Source: Stappia sp. (lineage in GTDB: Bacteria > Pseudomonadota > Alphaproteobacteria > Rhizobiales > Stappiaceae). Taken from it: a stretch of DNA of 53,044 nucleotides. Of this stretch, positions 32,534 to 42,010 are shown piece by piece. Made by a program: the position numbers and the translations under genes. Under the pieces are notes generated by a model. It had not been told where the DNA came from. It saw nothing but the letters and a program-made list of their open reading frames with translations, and ran no database searches. Within the stretch, counting starts at the first letter, position 1. Every line of letters starts with the position of its first letter. The stretch spans positions 66,833 to 119,876 of the forward strand of contig PBLF01000007.1 in NCBI GenBank assembly GCA_002722295.1, given 5' to 3'.

Positions 32534-32983
32534 CTAGTGAATCGATCCTCGGCCTCTGCTTGAAGCTTTCACCTCAGCATCGCCATCGCGGTCGCTGTCA
32601 TTAGAGGGCAAAATATCGAGCGGGATCAGATCCCCGTCATTCTCGCTTTCAGCAACGAGCTGGATCACCTTTTCGAGTGTTTCCAGTTGAGCGATCTTTT
32701 CCTCGACCGCAGCGAGTTGCTCCTTTGCGATGCGGAGCGCCTCGGCCGGGCTTGAGAACGAGGCGTCGGCAAGTCGAAACAGGTCCTTGATCGCCTCGAT
32801 GCTGAACCCGAGATCGCGGGCGCGGCGAATGAAGAGAAGGCGATGGACCGCCCCGTGGTCGTAGCGTCTTTGGTTTCCCTTGCTCCGCGAGCGCTCGCGC
32901 AGCAACCCGATCTGCTCGTAGTAGCGGATCGTCGGAATTTTGACGCCGGTGAGCTGAGAGAGTTCGCCGATGCCGATATCCAT
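32534..32983 (-). CDS. MerR-family regulator without metal cysteines
   Basis: A 149-residue MerR-family protein. Its winged helix is IGIGELSQLTGVKIPTIRYYEQ, then RRARDLGFSIEAIKDLFRLA. The effector half (AEALRIAKEQLAAVEEKIAQ, ending SNDSDRDGDAEVKASS) contains no cysteine, so it cannot use the Cys-thiolate metal sites of CueR or MerR. A small-molecule or other signal is more likely. The start at 32983 has AAGGA upstream. It lies 138 bp downstream of the RND permease gene and upstream of the truncated monooxygenase. Confidence 0.87.
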   Translation of the reverse strand: MDIGIGELSQLTGVKIPTIRYYEQIGLLRERSRSKGNQRRYDHGAVHRLLFIRRARDLGFSIEAIKDLFRLADASFSSPAEALRIAKEQLAAVEEKIAQLETLEKVIQLVAESENDGDLIPLDILPSNDSDRDGDAEVKASSRGRGSIH

Positions 32984-33120
32984 GTTTGAAGTTCCTTCCG
33001 GATAGCCGCGTGTTGATGATTTGCTGCGTGTTCTATCGCTGAGGCCCTCAAGGCCCGACCGCGCCGGGGTGCGGCGACGGCCCATGGGCCGCCCCGGCGC
33101 GGAATCGTGTGTCGACCTGC

Positions 33121-36100
33121 TCAGGCATGGGCTTTGGTCGCCTGTTGGGGCGACGGGTCCCGCCTGATCGCAAGCCGGCGCACAACCACATAGAAGATCG
33201 GCGTCAGAAGCAGGCCGAACAGCGTCACGCCGAGCATGCCGGCAAAGACGGCGATGCCCATGGCGTGCCGCATTTCGGCGCCCGCTCCGGTGGCGATGAC
33301 GAGCGGAACCACGCCGGCAATGAAGGCGAGCGACGTCATCAGGATCGGCCGCAGACGCAGGCGAGCCGCTTCGAGGACGGCAGCCAACGGATCGACCCCT
33401 TCGTCCTCCTTCGCTCGGGCGAACTCAACGATCAGGATTGCGTTCTTCGCGGCAAGACCGACCAGAACGACAAATCCGATCTGCGTGAAGATGTTGTTGT
33501 CGCCGCCGGTGAACCACACCCCGGCGATCGCCGAGAGGAGCGCCATTGGAGCGATCAGCAGCACCGCGAAAGGAAGCGACCAACTGTTGTACTGCGCCGC
33601 GAGGATCAGGAACGCGAGCAGGACGGACAGCGGGAAGACAAACATGGCGGTGTTGCCGGCCTGCTTCTCCTGATAGGCGAGATCGGTCCATTCAAAGGCC
33701 ATGCCGGGCGGCAGGGTCTCCGATGCGATGCGCTCCATCGCTGCCGTCGCCTGCCCGAACGAATATCCGGGCGCGGGACTTCCGCTGATATCGGCAGACG
33801 GAAAGCCGTTGTAGTGCATAACCCGATCGGGGCCAGAGCTGTGCTTGATGGTGAGCAAGGCCGAGAGGGGGATCATGTCGCCGGCTGAATTGCGCACCTT
33901 AAGGCGGCCGATGTCCTCGGGCTGCATGCGGAACGGTGCGTCCGCCTGCACCATCACCCGGTAGGTGCGACCGAAGCGATTGAAGTCGTTCGCATAGAGC
34001 GAGCCGAGATTGACCTGCAATGTCTCGAAGATCGTGTTGAGCGGAACGCCTTGCGACTTCGCTTTCACCCTGTCGATATCGACCTGCACCTGCGGCGCGT
34101 TCACCTGGAAGCTCGCCAGCATTCCCGCCAGTTCGGGCGTTTGCATCGCCCGACCCATGATCGCACCCTGAGCCTGGGCGAGTGCCTCGAAGCCCAGGCC
34201 CGCTCGGTCCTCGATCTGGATCTTGAAGCCGCCGGTGGAACCGAGACCCGGAACGGGCGGCGGCGGGAACATACCGGCGAAGCCATCGGGGATCTGGCTG
34301 AACTTGCCCATCAGCTTGCCGGCGATGGCAAAGGCGGAAAGCGACGGGTCCTTTCGTTCGTCAAACGGCTTCAGCATCGTGAACATGACCGCTGCGTTGG
34401 GGATATTGACCATCCCGTTGACCGAGAGCCCCGGGAAAGCAACGACACTCTCAACGCCCGGCTCGGCCAGTGCGATCTCCGACATTTTCTTGACGACGGC
34501 CTCGGTCCGGTCGAGCGAAGCGCCGGTCGGGAGCTGGGCGATGCCGACGAGATAGTATTTGTCCTGGGCCGGCACGAAGCCGTTGGGCACCGTCTGGAAG
34601 CCGACCCACGTCATGCCGACCAGGCCGGCATAGACCAGCAGGACGAGAACGCTGAGCCTCGCGGCACGGCGCACCGACCAGACATAGGCGTTCGAGGCGC
34701 CGTCGAAGAAGCGATTGAACAGCCGGAAGAACCAGCCAAACAGAAAGTCGATCACGCGTGTAGGAAGGTCCCGCTTCACGTCACCGTGGTGCGGCTTCAG
34801 CAGCACGCCAGCAAGCGCGGGAGAGAGCGTAAGAGAGTTGATCGCCGACAGGATGGTCGAGATCGCAATCGTCAGCGCAAACTGGCGGTAGAACTCGCCC
34901 TGCAAGCCAGACAGGAACGCGGATGGAATGAAGACGGCCGACAGGACGGAGGTGATGGCGACGATCGGTCCTGTCACCTCATCCATGGCTTTGCGCGCCG
35001 CCTCTTTCGGCGTTTCTCCAAGCGCGATGTGGCGCTCGACGTTCTCGACCACGACGATCGCGTCGTCGACCACGATTCCGATCGAGAGAACGAGGCCGAA
35101 GAGGGACAAGGTGTTCAGCGAGAAGCCGAACATATACATGAGCGCAAACGTGCCGACCAAGGAGACGGGAACGGCGACGAGGGGGATGATCGACGCCCGC
35201 CAGGTCTGGAGAAACAGCACGACGACGATGACCACCAGCACGACGGCTTCTAGCAGCGTCATGACCACGGCCTCGAGAGACGCCTTCACGAACACCGTGG
35301 GATCGTAGGCGATCCGATATTCGATGCCTTCCGGAAAGCCCTTTTGAAACTCGGCCATGGTGGTGCGGACGGCGCTCGACACGTCGAGCGCATTTGCGCC
35401 AGGACTTTGGATGATTTGCATCGCGAGTGCCGGCTTGCCGTCCAGCAGGCTGCGAAGGGCGTAGGAATCTGCGCCAAGTTCGATACGGGCGACGTCGCGC
35501 AAACGGGTAACCTGGCCGTCCGTACCAGCCTTTATGACGATCTCGCCGAACTGCTCCTCACTAGAAAGCCTCCCAAGCGTGTTGACGGTGACCTGAAAGG
35601 CAGCCGAGGCTTCCGGTTGCTGACCGACCGAGCCGGCTGCTACCTGCACGTTCTGTTCCTGAATCGCCGCGACGATGTCGCTGGCAGTCAACCCCCTCGC
35701 GGCCACCTTGGCAGGGTCGAGCCAGATCCGCATTGAATACTCGCCAGCGCCCCCGAGGATGACGTCGCCCACGCCCGGCAAGCGGGCCAGTTGGTCGCGC
35801 ACCTGAAGGATCGCGAAGTTCGACAGATAGAGCGGATCATAGCGGTCATCAGGTGAGACGAGATGGACAACCATAAGGATGTCGGGGGAGGTTTTCTGCG
35901 TCACGACACCGATGCGTTGCACTTCCAGCGGAAGCCTGGGCAAGGCGCGAGAAACCCGATTCTGCACCTGAATCTGCGCCATGTCGGGGTCAGTGCCCTG
36001 TTTGAACGCAATTGTCAGGGTCATGCGTCCGTCGGTCGCTGCCTGCGAACTCATGTAGAGCATGTTTTCGACGCCGTTGATCGCCTGCTCCAGCGGAGCG

Positions 36101-36291
36101 GCGACTGTTTCGGCAATCACTTCGGGATTGGCGCCCGGATAGCTCGCAGTGACCTGGACTGTCGGCGGCGTCACCTGCGGGTACTCACTGAGCGGGAGCT
36201 TCAGCAGCGTCAGGCCGCCGGCGATCAGCATCAAGACGGAGAGAACGACCGCGAAGATCGGGCGGTCGACAAAGAAGCGCGGAATGTTCAT
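33121..36291 (-). CDS. RND efflux permease (HAE1 type)
   Basis: A 1056-residue inner-membrane RND transporter, full length. It starts MNIPRFFVDRPIFAVVLSVL, has the two large periplasmic loops, and in TM4 carries VDDAIVVVENVERHIA with the paired Asp residues of proton-driven multidrug (HAE1) pumps. The metal-type (HME/CusA) TM4 pattern is not present, so drugs or organic compounds are likelier than metal ions. TM10-12 include GLAAKNAILIVEFAR. It overlaps the adaptor gene by 4 nt. No outer-membrane channel gene is nearby. Confidence 0.93.
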   Translation of the reverse strand: MNIPRFFVDRPIFAVVLSVLMLIAGGLTLLKLPLSEYPQVTPPTVQVTASYPGANPEVIAETVAAPLEQAINGVENMLYMSSQAATDGRMTLTIAFKQGTDPDMAQIQVQNRVSRALPRLPLEVQRIGVVTQKTSPDILMVVHLVSPDDRYDPLYLSNFAILQVRDQLARLPGVGDVILGGAGEYSMRIWLDPAKVAARGLTASDIVAAIQEQNVQVAAGSVGQQPEASAAFQVTVNTLGRLSSEEQFGEIVIKAGTDGQVTRLRDVARIELGADSYALRSLLDGKPALAMQIIQSPGANALDVSSAVRTTMAEFQKGFPEGIEYRIAYDPTVFVKASLEAVVMTLLEAVVLVVIVVVLFLQTWRASIIPLVAVPVSLVGTFALMYMFGFSLNTLSLFGLVLSIGIVVDDAIVVVENVERHIALGETPKEAARKAMDEVTGPIVAITSVLSAVFIPSAFLSGLQGEFYRQFALTIAISTILSAINSLTLSPALAGVLLKPHHGDVKRDLPTRVIDFLFGWFFRLFNRFFDGASNAYVWSVRRAARLSVLVLLVYAGLVGMTWVGFQTVPNGFVPAQDKYYLVGIAQLPTGASLDRTEAVVKKMSEIALAEPGVESVVAFPGLSVNGMVNIPNAAVMFTMLKPFDERKDPSLSAFAIAGKLMGKFSQIPDGFAGMFPPPPVPGLGSTGGFKIQIEDRAGLGFEALAQAQGAIMGRAMQTPELAGMLASFQVNAPQVQVDIDRVKAKSQGVPLNTIFETLQVNLGSLYANDFNRFGRTYRVMVQADAPFRMQPEDIGRLKVRNSAGDMIPLSALLTIKHSSGPDRVMHYNGFPSADISGSPAPGYSFGQATAAMERIASETLPPGMAFEWTDLAYQEKQAGNTAMFVFPLSVLLAFLILAAQYNSWSLPFAVLLIAPMALLSAIAGVWFTGGDNNIFTQIGFVVLVGLAAKNAILIVEFARAKEDEGVDPLAAVLEAARLRLRPILMTSLAFIAGVVPLVIATGAGAEMRHAMGIAVFAGMLGVTLFGLLLTPIFYVVVRRLAIRRDPSPQQATKAHA

Positions 36292-37449
36292 CGACGCGCC
36301 TCCTGCGCTTGCCCGGAGGCCCGCTCGCCGTCAGCAGCCTGCCCTGGAAGCATTGAGACCATCTGCGGGACAACCTGCATACCGGGGCGCACAAGGCCCT
36401 TTATGATGATCTTGTCAGTCGGAGTGAGACCTTTGGAGACGACGCGCAGTCCGTCGACCATAGGTCCGATTTCGACGGGGCGGTATTCCGCCTTGTTCTC
36501 GGGGCCAAGCGCCAGGACGTAGCGCCGTCCCTGATCGATGCCGATCGCCTGATCGTCGATAAGAACGGTTTGAGCCGGTTGCGCGGTAACGAGTTTGACC
36601 CGTGCGAAGAGGCCGGGAGTCAGCCTGCCGTCGGAATTCCTGACGATGGCCCGGGCGCGGATCGTGCCCGTACTCCGGTCGACACGATTGCCAAGGAAGT
36701 CGAGTTGGCCGGTATGCGGAAAGCCTGTATCGGTCATCAGACCGAGCTGGACAACAAGCTTTTCCGCGACCTTGCCCGTTTCGGGCGCGCGCGCATTACC
36801 GACGAAGCCGAGATAGGTGGCCTCGTCAATATCGAAATAAACATAGAGTGGATCGACCGAGACGATCGTGGTGAGCAACGTAGCCGCACCGGCATTGCCG
36901 CCTGCAACAAGATTGCCTTCCGTGACAAGAACCCGGTCAACGCGTCCGGCAATTGGGGCAGTGACCCTTGTGTAGGAAAGGTCGAGCTCGGCAGCCGCGA
37001 CAGCCGCCTTGGCAATCTCTACCTGGGCTTGGCGCTGACCGAGCAGCGCTTGCGCGTCATCGAGTGTTTTGCGTGATACCGTACCATTGGGAGACAGCGA
37101 TTCTGTACGCCTGAAGTCGGTCTCGGCTTGTTCAAGCAGGACATTGGCCTGCTGCAACTGAGCCTTTGCTGCATTCAATGCAACCTCGAAAGGTCTGGGA
37201 TCTATCTGGAAGAGAAGGTCTCCAGGTTGCACCATACCGCCTTCGGGGACACTCACGGTATCGATTGCACCGCCAACACGCGAACGCAGTTCGATGGTCT
37301 TCATCGCTTCGAGATGGCCAGTGAATTCCGTAGAAGCCGCAACTTGGCGAATGATGACTTCAGCCACGGGAACTTGCGGGACGGGCATCTGCGCCGGCTG
37401 TGCCTCAGCTTCCGATGCCGATGTCGAAGAGACCAGCGACATCAGGCCC
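36288..37449 (-). pseudogene. RND adaptor (membrane fusion protein), 3' part, split by IS256
   Basis: The main body of a periplasmic adaptor: biotinyl-lipoyl half ELRSRVGGAIDTVSVPEGGM (about 50-70), long coiled hairpin, second lipoyl half YTRVTAPIAGRVDRVLVTEG and beta-barrel. It overlaps the permease gene by 4 nt. The coding sequence continues across the IS256 element: joining codons at 37449 to 38828, and dropping one 8-bp repeat copy, restores an uninterrupted frame with an N-terminal signal anchor at 38828-38933. As it stands the protein would start at an internal ATG (37442) without export signal, so the pump is probably inactive. Confidence 0.85.
37442..37449. repeat. 8-bp target duplication, left copy (TCAGGCCC)
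   Basis: TCAGGCCC directly outside the IS256 left inverted repeat. The same 8 bp occurs at 38828-38835 outside the right repeat. IS256-family elements duplicate 8-9 bp. Confidence 0.9.
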
Positions 37450-38827
37450 GGTCGTGTCCGTCAAGGTGGTGTAAATTCCCGGATGGCCTGAGGTCATGAT
37501 CAGGCGGCTTTCGTGGTAATGCTGAGAATGGGGTCGATCTCCTCCTTGTCGATCTGGGCGAAGGCCTCGACCATCATGTAGCGGCTTGATGTCTGCCAGT
37601 CGTCGTTGGCTTCGAACAGGACGGCACCGATCAGACGTGTGATGGAGGCTTCGTTCGGAAAGATCCCGACGACGTCGGCGCGACGCTTCACCTCTTTGTT
37701 CAACCGCTCGATGGGGTTGGTCGAGTGCAGCTTGGTGCGGTGCTGGCGGGGGAAGGACATGTAGGCCAGAACATCGTGCTCGCTGGCATCCATGAGGTCT
37801 GCGAGCTTTGGCCAGCGGGGGCGCAGCTGTTCTGAGACCTTGTGCCAGATCTCACCAGCATGGGTGCGGTCAGGCTGGTCGAAAGCCTGGCGGATCGCCG
37901 CGGCGACCACAGTGTGCTGGCCCTTCGACACGTGGGCGAGTGCATTCCGCATCCAATGAACGCGGCAGCGTTGCCAAGTCGCCTCGAAGACGCGAGCGAT
38001 GGCAGCCCTGAGCCCCGTGTGCGCGTCGCTGATGACCAGGCGCACGCCGTCCAGTCCCCGAGCTTTCAAGGAACGCAGGAACTCGGTCCAGAATGTCTCG
38101 GCCTCCGACGGCCCGATGCCCAGGCCGATGATTTCCCTGCGCCCCTCCGTGTTGGCTGCCACGGCGATTATGGCCGCGACTGGCACGATACGCCCGCCCT
38201 GGCGGACCTTGAGGTAGGTCGCGTCGAGCCAGACGTAGGGCCATTCGCCGGTCAACGGGCGGTTCAGGAACTCGCCGACCCGCTCATCGATGTCCTTGCA
38301 CAGCTTCGACACCGTGCTCTTGGAGATGCCGGACAGGCCCATCGCCTGCACCAGCTCGTCGACGCGACGGGTGGAGACGCCGCCGATCCACGCTTCCTGG
38401 ATTACGGCCACCAACGCCTGTTCAGAGGTCTTCCGAGCCTCGAGGAAGCCCGGGAAGTAGCTGCCCTGCCTCAGCTTCGGTACCCGCAGGTTCAGCGTGC
38501 CCAGACGGGTATCGAGCGCGCGCTCACGATACCCGTTCCGCCATGTCGTTCGTTCGCCGCTGCGCTCGTGGCGCCCAGCACCGATCAAGCTGTCGACATC
38601 GGCCTCCATGATCAGTTGCAGCACCGCCTCGGCGATAGTGCGAAGGAAATCGCCCTGGTCATGCTTGGCCATAAGCTCGGACAGGTCCATGTTCGTCTTG
38701 GTCATCGGGGTCTCCGTGTGATCCGTGGTTGAAGTCGCCAAACTCCACCTCGATCATACACCTCGGTGACCACCCGGGATTACACCTTCGACGGCGCTGA
38801 AATTACACCACGTGCGTGGACGCTACC
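37450..38827 (-). mobile_element. IS256-family element, complete
   Basis: A 1378-bp element with imperfect terminal inverted repeats of about 29 bp. The left outward end reads GGTCGTGTCCGTCAAGG then TGGTGTAAATTC; the right end, complemented, reads GGTAGCGTCCACGCAC then GTGGTGTAATTTC. It carries one transposase gene and is bounded by a perfect 8-bp repeat (TCAGGCCC). It interrupts the RND adaptor gene after codon 35. A second copy begins at 52955 in the opposite orientation. Confidence 0.92.
37500..38741 (-). CDS. IS256-family transposase (mutator type)
   Basis: A 413-residue DDE transposase with the IS256 signatures. An N-terminal GERTTWRNGYRERALDTRLG is followed by the first Asp in VWLDATYLKVRQGG and the second in LVISDAHTGLRAAIARV. 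The family motif WQRCRVHWMRNALAHV and the Glu in LHSTNPIERLNKEVKRR follow. All catalytic residues are present and the frame is intact, so the element may be active. MTKTNMDLSELM (start 38705) is the likely start; the longer version from 38741 adds 12 residues. Confidence 0.93.
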   Translation of the reverse strand: MATSTTDHTETPMTKTNMDLSELMAKHDQGDFLRTIAEAVLQLIMEADVDSLIGAGRHERSGERTTWRNGYRERALDTRLGTLNLRVPKLRQGSYFPGFLEARKTSEQALVAVIQEAWIGGVSTRRVDELVQAMGLSGISKSTVSKLCKDIDERVGEFLNRPLTGEWPYVWLDATYLKVRQGGRIVPVAAIIAVAANTEGRREIIGLGIGPSEAETFWTEFLRSLKARGLDGVRLVISDAHTGLRAAIARVFEATWQRCRVHWMRNALAHVSKGQHTVVAAAIRQAFDQPDRTHAGEIWHKVSEQLRPRWPKLADLMDASEHDVLAYMSFPRQHRTKLHSTNPIERLNKEVKRRADVVGIFPNEASITRLIGAVLFEANDDWQTSSRYMMVEAFAQIDKEEIDPILSITTKAA

Positions 38828-38933
38828 TCAGGCCCTTTGTATACGGGCCAATGTCCTCTCGATATATGATTGCAAGAGTACCGACCGCGATAGCAGCACC
38901 GACCAATCGCAGAGCGGCGGCTTTTTTACTCAT
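38828..38933 (-). pseudogene. RND adaptor, 5' part, split by IS256
   Basis: Thirty-five codons: ATG at 38933, MSKKAAALRLVGAAIAVGTL then AIIYRED, a signal-anchor-like N-terminus. They run to the IS256 boundary and resume in frame in the 36288-37449 segment. The CueR-type promoter at 38998-39028 lies about 65 nt upstream. This is the original start of the adaptor-permease operon. Confidence 0.8.
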
Positions 38934-39217
38934 TCTCGTTCACCTTCATAGGGCGCGCGTACCCAGCGACCAGGGCGCGGCGAGTGCATTTTCGACGAAG
39001 GTGCGGTTTCCAACGATAGGAAGGTCAAGACCTTTGGAAAACGATTTCCGTATAGGCCCTTGACGCGATCATCAGTTCATGCCGCGGACTGCCGCATTCC
39101 GTACTTCGCCGACATCTTCGAGCCGGCGCCGTTCCCAAATTTAGATCGGTGAACCAGCAGGCCCGGTTGGCCGACGCCGCCAGTCTTGATGACTGGCGAC
39201 GTCTTTAGTGCAGGGAA
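38934..39217. other. Promoter region of the RND operon, no gene
   Basis: About 284 bp between the adaptor start and the ZntA stop. It holds the CueR-type promoter (38998-39028) and, next to it, a second small dyad GGAAA-ACGA-TTTCC at 39037-39050. I saw no coding frame. Confidence 0.6.
38998..39028 (-). promoter_or_regulatory. CueR-type promoter of RND operon
   Basis: On the minus strand TTGACC (39023-39028), a 19-bp spacer TTCCTATCGTTGGAAACCG, then a weak -10 CACCTT (38998-39003). The spacer carries the dyad of CueR-type sites and is nearly identical to those at 42609, 44835-44865 and 44891. It drives the interrupted RND adaptor gene. Confidence 0.75.
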
Positions 39218-41878
39218 TTAGTGACTTTCGGCCGCGATAAGCTGGCGTGAAGGCATTCCTTCGTCACGGCCGCTATCCTCTGGGGATTTGGCACCCTTGA
39301 ACCGCAGGAGCCGCAGAGCGTTCAGTGTGACAATGGCGGTCGCGCCCGTATCTGCGAGTACCGCGATCCAGAGGCCAGTAAGCCCAAGGACGCTGGTGAC
39401 GAGAAACACTCCCTTCAGCGCAAGAGCGAAGATCACGTTCTGGTGGATGTTGGCCATGGTGGCGCGCGAAAGCGCGACGAGATGGGCAACGTCCGTGACA
39501 CGGCTCTTGAGCAGGGCGGCGTCCGCGGTCTCGATCGCCACATCGGTTCCGCCGCCCATGGCGATCCCGACGTCCGCCGTCGCCAGCGCCGGAGCATCGT
39601 TGATGCCGTCGCCGACCATGGCCACCTTGGTCTTCCGCTTCATCTCGTTGACGAGATCGAGCTTGTCCTGCGGAAGCAGCTCGGCGCTCCACTCGATACC
39701 GAGACCCTTGGCGATCGCCTGGGCGGTGCGCTGGTTGTCTCCGGTCAGCATGACGGAGCGAACGCCCATCGCCTTGAGCTGGGCAACGCCCTCGCGCGCG
39801 TCACGGCGCGGTTCGTCGCGCAGGGCTATGAGACCGAGGACTTCCCTTGCCTGCTCGTCGAAAAGAACGGCAACCGTATTGCCGAGATCCTCGAGCTTCT
39901 CGATGGCGCTGCGTTCCAGCGCGCCGAGCGTTGCCGCCTTGGCGGCATGGGTCGGGGAACTGACTGCGAGGCGACGCCCGGCTACAGTCGCATGCACGGC
40001 CTTGCCGGCGGTCGCCGATGCGTCCCGAGCGAGCGGAACGGCGATACCGTCGGTTTCGGCGCGTCCGATGATTGCTTTGGCAAGCGGATGGCTTGAACCT
40101 GTTTCAACCGCCGCTGCCAGAGCAATGACATCGCTTTCTTCATTGTTTCCGAGCGCGAGAACCTCGGTGACACGCGGCTTGCCTTCGGTCAGCGTTCCCG
40201 TCTTGTCGAAAGCAATGGCGCGAACCTTGCCAATCGTTTCGAGCGCATTGCCGCCCTTGATCAGCAGACCGCGGCGCGTACCCACGGCGAGGCCCGAGGC
40301 GATCGCTGCAGGCGTCGAAAGAACGAGCGCGCAGGGGCATGCGATGAGTAGAAGGGCGAGACCACGGTAGATCCACGTGTCCCAATCGCCGTTCATCGCC
40401 AGCGGCGGGACGGGGATGATCAGCGCGGCGATCAGCATCACCGCCGGAGTATAATACCGGCTGAAGTTCTCGATGAACCGAGCGGTCGGGGCCTTGGCCG
40501 ACTGCGCCTGCTCAACTAGCTGGATGATGCGCGAGATGGTATTGTCAGAGGCAGTCTTCTCGACACTGACCTGGAGGACACCATCAACATTGATCGAACC
40601 GGCGAACACACTTTCGCCAGTGGTCTTCGAGCGCGGCACCGACTCGCCGGTAATGGGCGACTCGTCCAGACTGGAGGTTCCCTGTAGGATCTGTCCGTCG
40701 GCCGGCACGCGGTCGCCCGGCCGCACGAGAACGAGATCATTCACTCGCAACGCCGATGCCGGCACGGTGCGCTGGCCGCCATTCGAGTCGAGGAGAACAG
40801 CCGTTTTTGGCACCAGCGACGCGAGAGCCTTTATGCCGGCACGCGCTCTCCCGGCCGCGACGCTTTCGAGCAGCTCGCCGACAGCAAACAGGAACACGAC
40901 CGCCGCCGCCTCCTCAGCCTCGCCGATCACGAGGGCGCCGATCGAGGCGACGACCATCAGCGTTTCGATGGAGAAGGGAGAACCCGAGGTCGCGAGCGCG
41001 AACGCCTTGCGAGCAAAGGGAATGACACCGGCAATGACGGCAGCAGCGAAAATCCATTCCGCATAAAGCGGGATGAACTGGGCAACGACGTAGGCCGAGC
41101 CCATCAGCAGGCCGAGGCCGATGACGTGCTTGCCCTTGCGGGTCTGCCACCAGCGCTGATTGCGCATCGCTGGCGCGGGTTCGACGTCGATGGCCGCATC
41201 GGACGAAGCCGAAAGCTCGCGTGTGTTGGACACCCCGAAGCCGAGGCTCTTGATCGTCTTTTCGATGTCCGCGACCTTGGTGAGCGCGCCGGCGCCGAGC
41301 GTCAGTTCGAGCGTTTCGGTCGTGAAGTTTACGCGCACGTCGGAAACGTCTGGCATCCGCGCCAGCGCGACCTCGATCTTGCCGACGCAGCTTGCGCAAT
41401 CCATCCCCTCGACGCGCATCGAGACATTGGGCGGAGAGACCGGTGCGGCGCGCGGAGTTGGCGCATGGCCCGCATGATCATGTCCAGAGCAGCCACCGTG
41501 GCCGTGATCATGATCGTGGTGAGCGTGGTCGTGATCGCCACCGCAAGCACCGTGATCGCCGGCGCAGCCGTTGTGATCATGACCGGCATGGGCGTCGGAG
41601 CGCTGCACAGGCGCGGCGGGAATCGCAGAAGCCGGCAGTTCCGTCACGTCGAACCCGAGCGAGCGAATCTTTTTGGCGATATCCTTCGAGGTCGTTTTGC
41701 TCGTCGCATCGCGGGATAGCAAGAGTGTCTCGGTAGCGAAGTTGACGGCTACCTCGGAGATACCTCCCAGACGGCCCAAGGCCGTCTCGATCTTGCCGAC
41801 GCAGCTTGCGCAATCCATGCCGTCGACGCGAAAGCCGAGCCGCTCATCAGCGCCCGGCGTTGAAAGTCCAGTTGTCAT
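39218..41878 (-). CDS. zntA: Zn/Cd/Pb-exporting P1B-type ATPase
   Basis: An 886-residue metal-exporting ATPase. It has two HMA domains (GMDCASCVGKIETAL, about 20-34; GMDCASCVGKIEVAL, about 155-170) separated by a long His/Asp/Cys-rich linker (about 94-140, many HDH and GHD units). Then come TGES, TM6 [24 protein letters not shown] in SSHPLAKAI, and GDGINDAP. The CPCALVLS form of TM6, with Lys in ALALKGVFL and Asp in AVLADTGATAIV, is the zinc/cadmium/lead (PIB-2, ZntA/CadA) pattern rather than copper. An SmtB-type operator (41955-41978) precedes it, and the ArsR gene lies just upstream on the same strand. Confidence 0.93.
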   Translation of the reverse strand: MTTGLSTPGADERLGFRVDGMDCASCVGKIETALGRLGGISEVAVNFATETLLLSRDATSKTTSKDIAKKIRSLGFDVTELPASAIPAAPVQRSDAHAGHDHNGCAGDHGACGGDHDHAHHDHDHGHGGCSGHDHAGHAPTPRAAPVSPPNVSMRVEGMDCASCVGKIEVALARMPDVSDVRVNFTTETLELTLGAGALTKVADIEKTIKSLGFGVSNTRELSASSDAAIDVEPAPAMRNQRWWQTRKGKHVIGLGLLMGSAYVVAQFIPLYAEWIFAAAVIAGVIPFARKAFALATSGSPFSIETLMVVASIGALVIGEAEEAAAVVFLFAVGELLESVAAGRARAGIKALASLVPKTAVLLDSNGGQRTVPASALRVNDLVLVRPGDRVPADGQILQGTSSLDESPITGESVPRSKTTGESVFAGSINVDGVLQVSVEKTASDNTISRIIQLVEQAQSAKAPTARFIENFSRYYTPAVMLIAALIIPVPPLAMNGDWDTWIYRGLALLLIACPCALVLSTPAAIASGLAVGTRRGLLIKGGNALETIGKVRAIAFDKTGTLTEGKPRVTEVLALGNNEESDVIALAAAVETGSSHPLAKAIIGRAETDGIAVPLARDASATAGKAVHATVAGRRLAVSSPTHAAKAATLGALERSAIEKLEDLGNTVAVLFDEQAREVLGLIALRDEPRRDAREGVAQLKAMGVRSVMLTGDNQRTAQAIAKGLGIEWSAELLPQDKLDLVNEMKRKTKVAMVGDGINDAPALATADVGIAMGGGTDVAIETADAALLKSRVTDVAHLVALSRATMANIHQNVIFALALKGVFLVTSVLGLTGLWIAVLADTGATAIVTLNALRLLRFKGAKSPEDSGRDEGMPSRQLIAAESH

Positions 41879-41954
41879 TCCGATCTCCTTTCCGGCCGCC
41901 GCAGCGGGCGCGCGTGCTCAGACGCCATGCGCGGCTTCGGAAGGAGTAAATAAC

Positions 41955-41978
41955 ACACTTGAACAGCTATTCAAGTGT
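41955..41978 (-). promoter_or_regulatory. SmtB/ArsR-type operator for zntA
   Basis: A perfect inverted repeat ACACTTGAA-CAGCTA-TTCAAGTGT. Its core TGAACA-GC-TATTCA matches the 12-2-12 operators of zinc-sensing SmtB/ZiaR/CzrA proteins. It lies between the arsR and zntA genes, about 80 nt upstream of zntA. Confidence 0.85.
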
Positions 41979-42010
41979 TCATTTGAAAATAGTGCTGTTT
42001 TCCCGGCAGA

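Noticed and set aside
34051..35253. Plus-strand open frame of 400 codons opposite the RND permease
   Set aside because: Antisense of the RND permease; His/Arg/Asp-rich translation without domains.
32534..38933. Gold-inducible GolS/GesABC-like system
   Set aside because: The promoter dyad suggested it, but the MerR protein here has no cysteines and the permease is of the drug (HAE1) type. Without the Cys pair a gold sensor is not supported.
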